A stretch of DNA of 64,000 nt from Carnegiea gigantea (Eukaryota; Streptophyta; Magnoliopsida; Caryophyllales; Cactaceae), in contig JAKOGI010000355.1 in NCBI GenBank assembly GCA_029747015.1, positions 1 to 64,000 of the forward strand. Reading direction: 5' to 3'. The notes beneath the pieces were generated by a model, which searched no databases, was not told where the DNA came from, and saw nothing but the letters and a program-made list of their open reading frames with translations. Made by a program: the position numbers and the translations under genes. Shown here piece after piece: positions 62,205 to 64,000 of this stretch. How positions within the stretch are numbered: position 1 is the first letter of the stretch; every line of letters begins with the position of its first letter.

Positions 62205-62270
62205 TGCCACACGCGCGCGCGCGTTGCCGCCGCCCGCCCGTTCGGGCCGGGCGCGGCGCGGGCTGTGGGC
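62205..62270. repeat. GC-only island with strong hairpin
   Basis: A (CG)n run and GCC/CCG words surround the dyad GCCGCCGCCCGCCCG-TT-CGGGCCGGGCGCGGC, whose arms pair over about 14 bases with one or two bulges. It is extreme in an otherwise AT-rich window. Confidence 0.8.
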
Positions 62271-62481
62271 CTTACACTATATTTTTTGGAGGAATTTTCG
62301 AGAGGACTAATTGCGTATGAGCTGTCGTAATCTTAACGGCTAGTCCTCCTCCATCTCCGCCTCAATCACCATGATCCTCTCCTCATTAATTCTTCAGTTA
62401 CATTATTCTCTCCTGATTTTCTACCCCCGTTTCACGCCTTTCTTTATGGTTTGGTTGACAGTTTTCTCTACCCCAATCAAC

Positions 62482-62490
62482 TATAAAAAG
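62482..62490 (+). promoter_or_regulatory. Probable TATA box of the copia LTR
   Basis: TATAAAAAG lies about 290 bp upstream of the gag start, within the presumed LTR. Confidence 0.5.
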
Positions 62491-62773
62491 GACTCTACTG
62501 TAACGCTGAACAACACACCGAAAAGAATTCTCTCTTCTCCTCTCTACTTCCTGGGCATATAATCTGCTATACTCCAAAGCTTCTCCCTCGAGTGTACGAG
62601 TGCGAAGCCAGCTGTGTTAAACCTTGGGGAGCTTCTTCGCCATAACGATTTGTACCTAAGTCGGGCGAATTAAGCTTTCAGGTCAGTGGTTCATACCACG
62701 ACACATGTCGTCTCCTTGTCCTTCCAGCAGCTATTGTTTTTCCATTGTTCCAACAATCTGAAAGCTTAATTCA

Positions 62774-64000
62774 ATGGCTGCTGCTCCAAAAACTCTCCCC
62801 GAACTCTACAAAATTAAACCCCTTGATGGAACCAATTATAAACGTTGGTCTCAAAAATTGCTTCTTTGCTTTGAGCAACTTGAGATCGACTACGTGCTCA
62901 CTACGGATCTCCCTGATGAAGGCAACACAGTTACTGATTCTGAACCTGTAACTCCTATGGTTCTTAAAACTCCTTATGTTCCTCTTGACGAAGCCACAAA
63001 GAAGAAATTCGAGAGGGACAATAAACTGGCTCGCAGTTATCTACTAAATAATATGTCTAACCCTTTGTTTGATCTGTTTGTAAGCTTTAAATCTGCCAAG
63101 GTCATTTGGACCAAACTTGAGATAAAATATGGTTCAGATGATGCCGGGAAAAGAAAATATATCGTCGGTAAATGGCTACAGTTCCAGATCATGGATGACA
63201 AACCCATTATGGAACAAGTTCACGTCTACGAAAACCTGTGTGCTGAAGTTCTAGCAGAAGGCATGAGGATGTGCGAAATCCTCCAAGCCAACGTGCTGAT
63301 AGAAAAATTTCCACCATCCTGAAGCGATTACAGAAACCACCTCAAGCATAAGAAGAAAGATCTCACACTGCAGGAGTTAATCAGCCATATGCGGACTGAG
63401 GAGGCAAACCGGCTGAAAGATAAGATGTCTTCCCTTTCTTTAAATTCTGTTAGTTCTAACCTGGTTGAATCTGCTGTGCAAACGAACAAAGCAGGTTCAA
63501 AGGCAAAGAGAAGAAATTTCAGAAGCCAACTCAAAATCTTAGGAGTCAAAATCCTGCTAACAAAAGGATTCAGAAACCCAAGGTGGTGTGCTATGTGTGC
63601 GGCAAGCCTGGACACAAGGCCTATCAATGCAATCAAAGGAAAGGGACAGTCCAAGCTAAACACAAGTCTGCAACACCTACTGCCAACATTGCTGAAACCG
63701 AGGACAATGAGATTATTTGTGCGGTTACCACCGTAGAGGCAAATCTGGTTCATAATCTGTCAGAATGGATCCTGAATTCTGGAGCATCAAGGCATTTCTG
63801 TGCCAACAAGGAACTCATGACTGACTTTGAGGAGGATGCCGATGGACAATGTGTTTACATGGGCAACTCTTCTACCGCTGCTGTCAAGGGTAAAGGGAAG
63901 ATTTTACTTAAATTTACTTCTGGAAAAATGTTGTCTTTAAGTAATGTTTTATTTGTCCCTTCCCTTCATAGAAACTTGGTTTCTAGTACCCTTCTTGACG
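62774..64000 (+). pseudogene. Ty1-copia gag and protease, broken
   Basis: Starts at an ATG (MAAAPKTLPELYKIKPL); a UBN2-type gag domain with LDGTNYKRWSQKLLL fills about 20-180. A TGA stop at 63320-63322 replaces a position that is usually tryptophan, after which the same frame continues. A frameshift near 63510 then moves the reading frame, in which the CCHC knuckle CYVCGKPGHKAYQC is found. The protease active site reads LNSGAS where the family has an aspartate (DSGA), so the enzyme would be dead even without the breaks. The open frame otherwise runs to the window end. Confidence 0.85.

Larger units (their letters stand above)
62092..64000 (+). mobile_element. Damaged Ty1-copia retrotransposon, 5' part
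   Basis: The window ends inside this element. A 5' LTR-like region (about 62092-62680) begins TGTTGTCCCACATGG, contains a GC-rich hairpin segment (62205-62270) and a TATAAAAAG box (62482-62490), and ends near AAGCTTTCA. No standard initiator-methionine primer site is evident after it. Then come gag from 62774, a zinc knuckle near 63586-63627 and the start of the protease near 63760. Integrase and reverse transcriptase would lie to the right of the window. Confidence 0.75.

Overview
This window is nuclear DNA of a flowering plant, most likely a dicot. The evidence is AT-rich intergenic DNA, GT-AG introns of widely varying size, plant-only gene families (class VIII myosin, a single-finger C2H2 regulator with a QALGGH motif, a plant HMGA protein) and plant transposon remnants. 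The sequence does not fix the species. Nothing here is bacterial, viral in the infectious sense, CRISPR-like or operon-like.

Layout. 1-10.1 kb is gene-poor repeat DNA (short non-autonomous transposon relics, homopolymers, AT microsatellites). 10.5-24.05 kb holds a complete class VIII myosin on the + strand; I could trace 24 coding exons that join in frame into 1,232 residues, with two 2.3-kb introns colonised by repeats. 24.1-35 kb is intergenic: an element with a perfect 18-bp terminal inverted repeat (25.07-25.86 kb), a Helitron candidate (29.25-30.30 kb), and two paralogous gag-like fragments flanking an LTR-like segment (32.5-34.7 kb), one of which contains a Harbinger-type MITE absent from the other. 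36.1-37.0 kb is an intact single-exon C2H2 zinc-finger gene. 38.4-40.9 kb holds MITEs and a tRNA-Phe gene. 42.2-47.3 kb is a graveyard: a 3' fragment of MRE11 (- strand), a Ty1-copia RNase H relic, and an intronless, decayed copy of the PRP16 splicing helicase. 50.2-54.5 kb is a two-exon HMGA gene (- strand) with a 3.7-kb intron and a 1.3-kb Harbinger-like element upstream. 57.3-60.65 kb is a tandem duplication, each copy carrying one tRNA-Leu(CAA). The right edge is a damaged Ty1-copia element (LTR-like leader, gag, start of protease) beside a LINE-type RNase H relic.

Functionally the three intact protein genes are unrelated (actin-based membrane traffic at plasma membrane/plasmodesmata; transcription repression; AT-rich chromatin architecture). 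I found no gene cluster acting as a pathway and no convincing new biological system. The most informative signals are structural: occupied and empty insertion sites preserved in paralogous segments, heat-shock-element-like motifs in an LTR-like segment, and a recurrent strand-polar T(n)G(n) homopolymer junction seen more than a dozen times.
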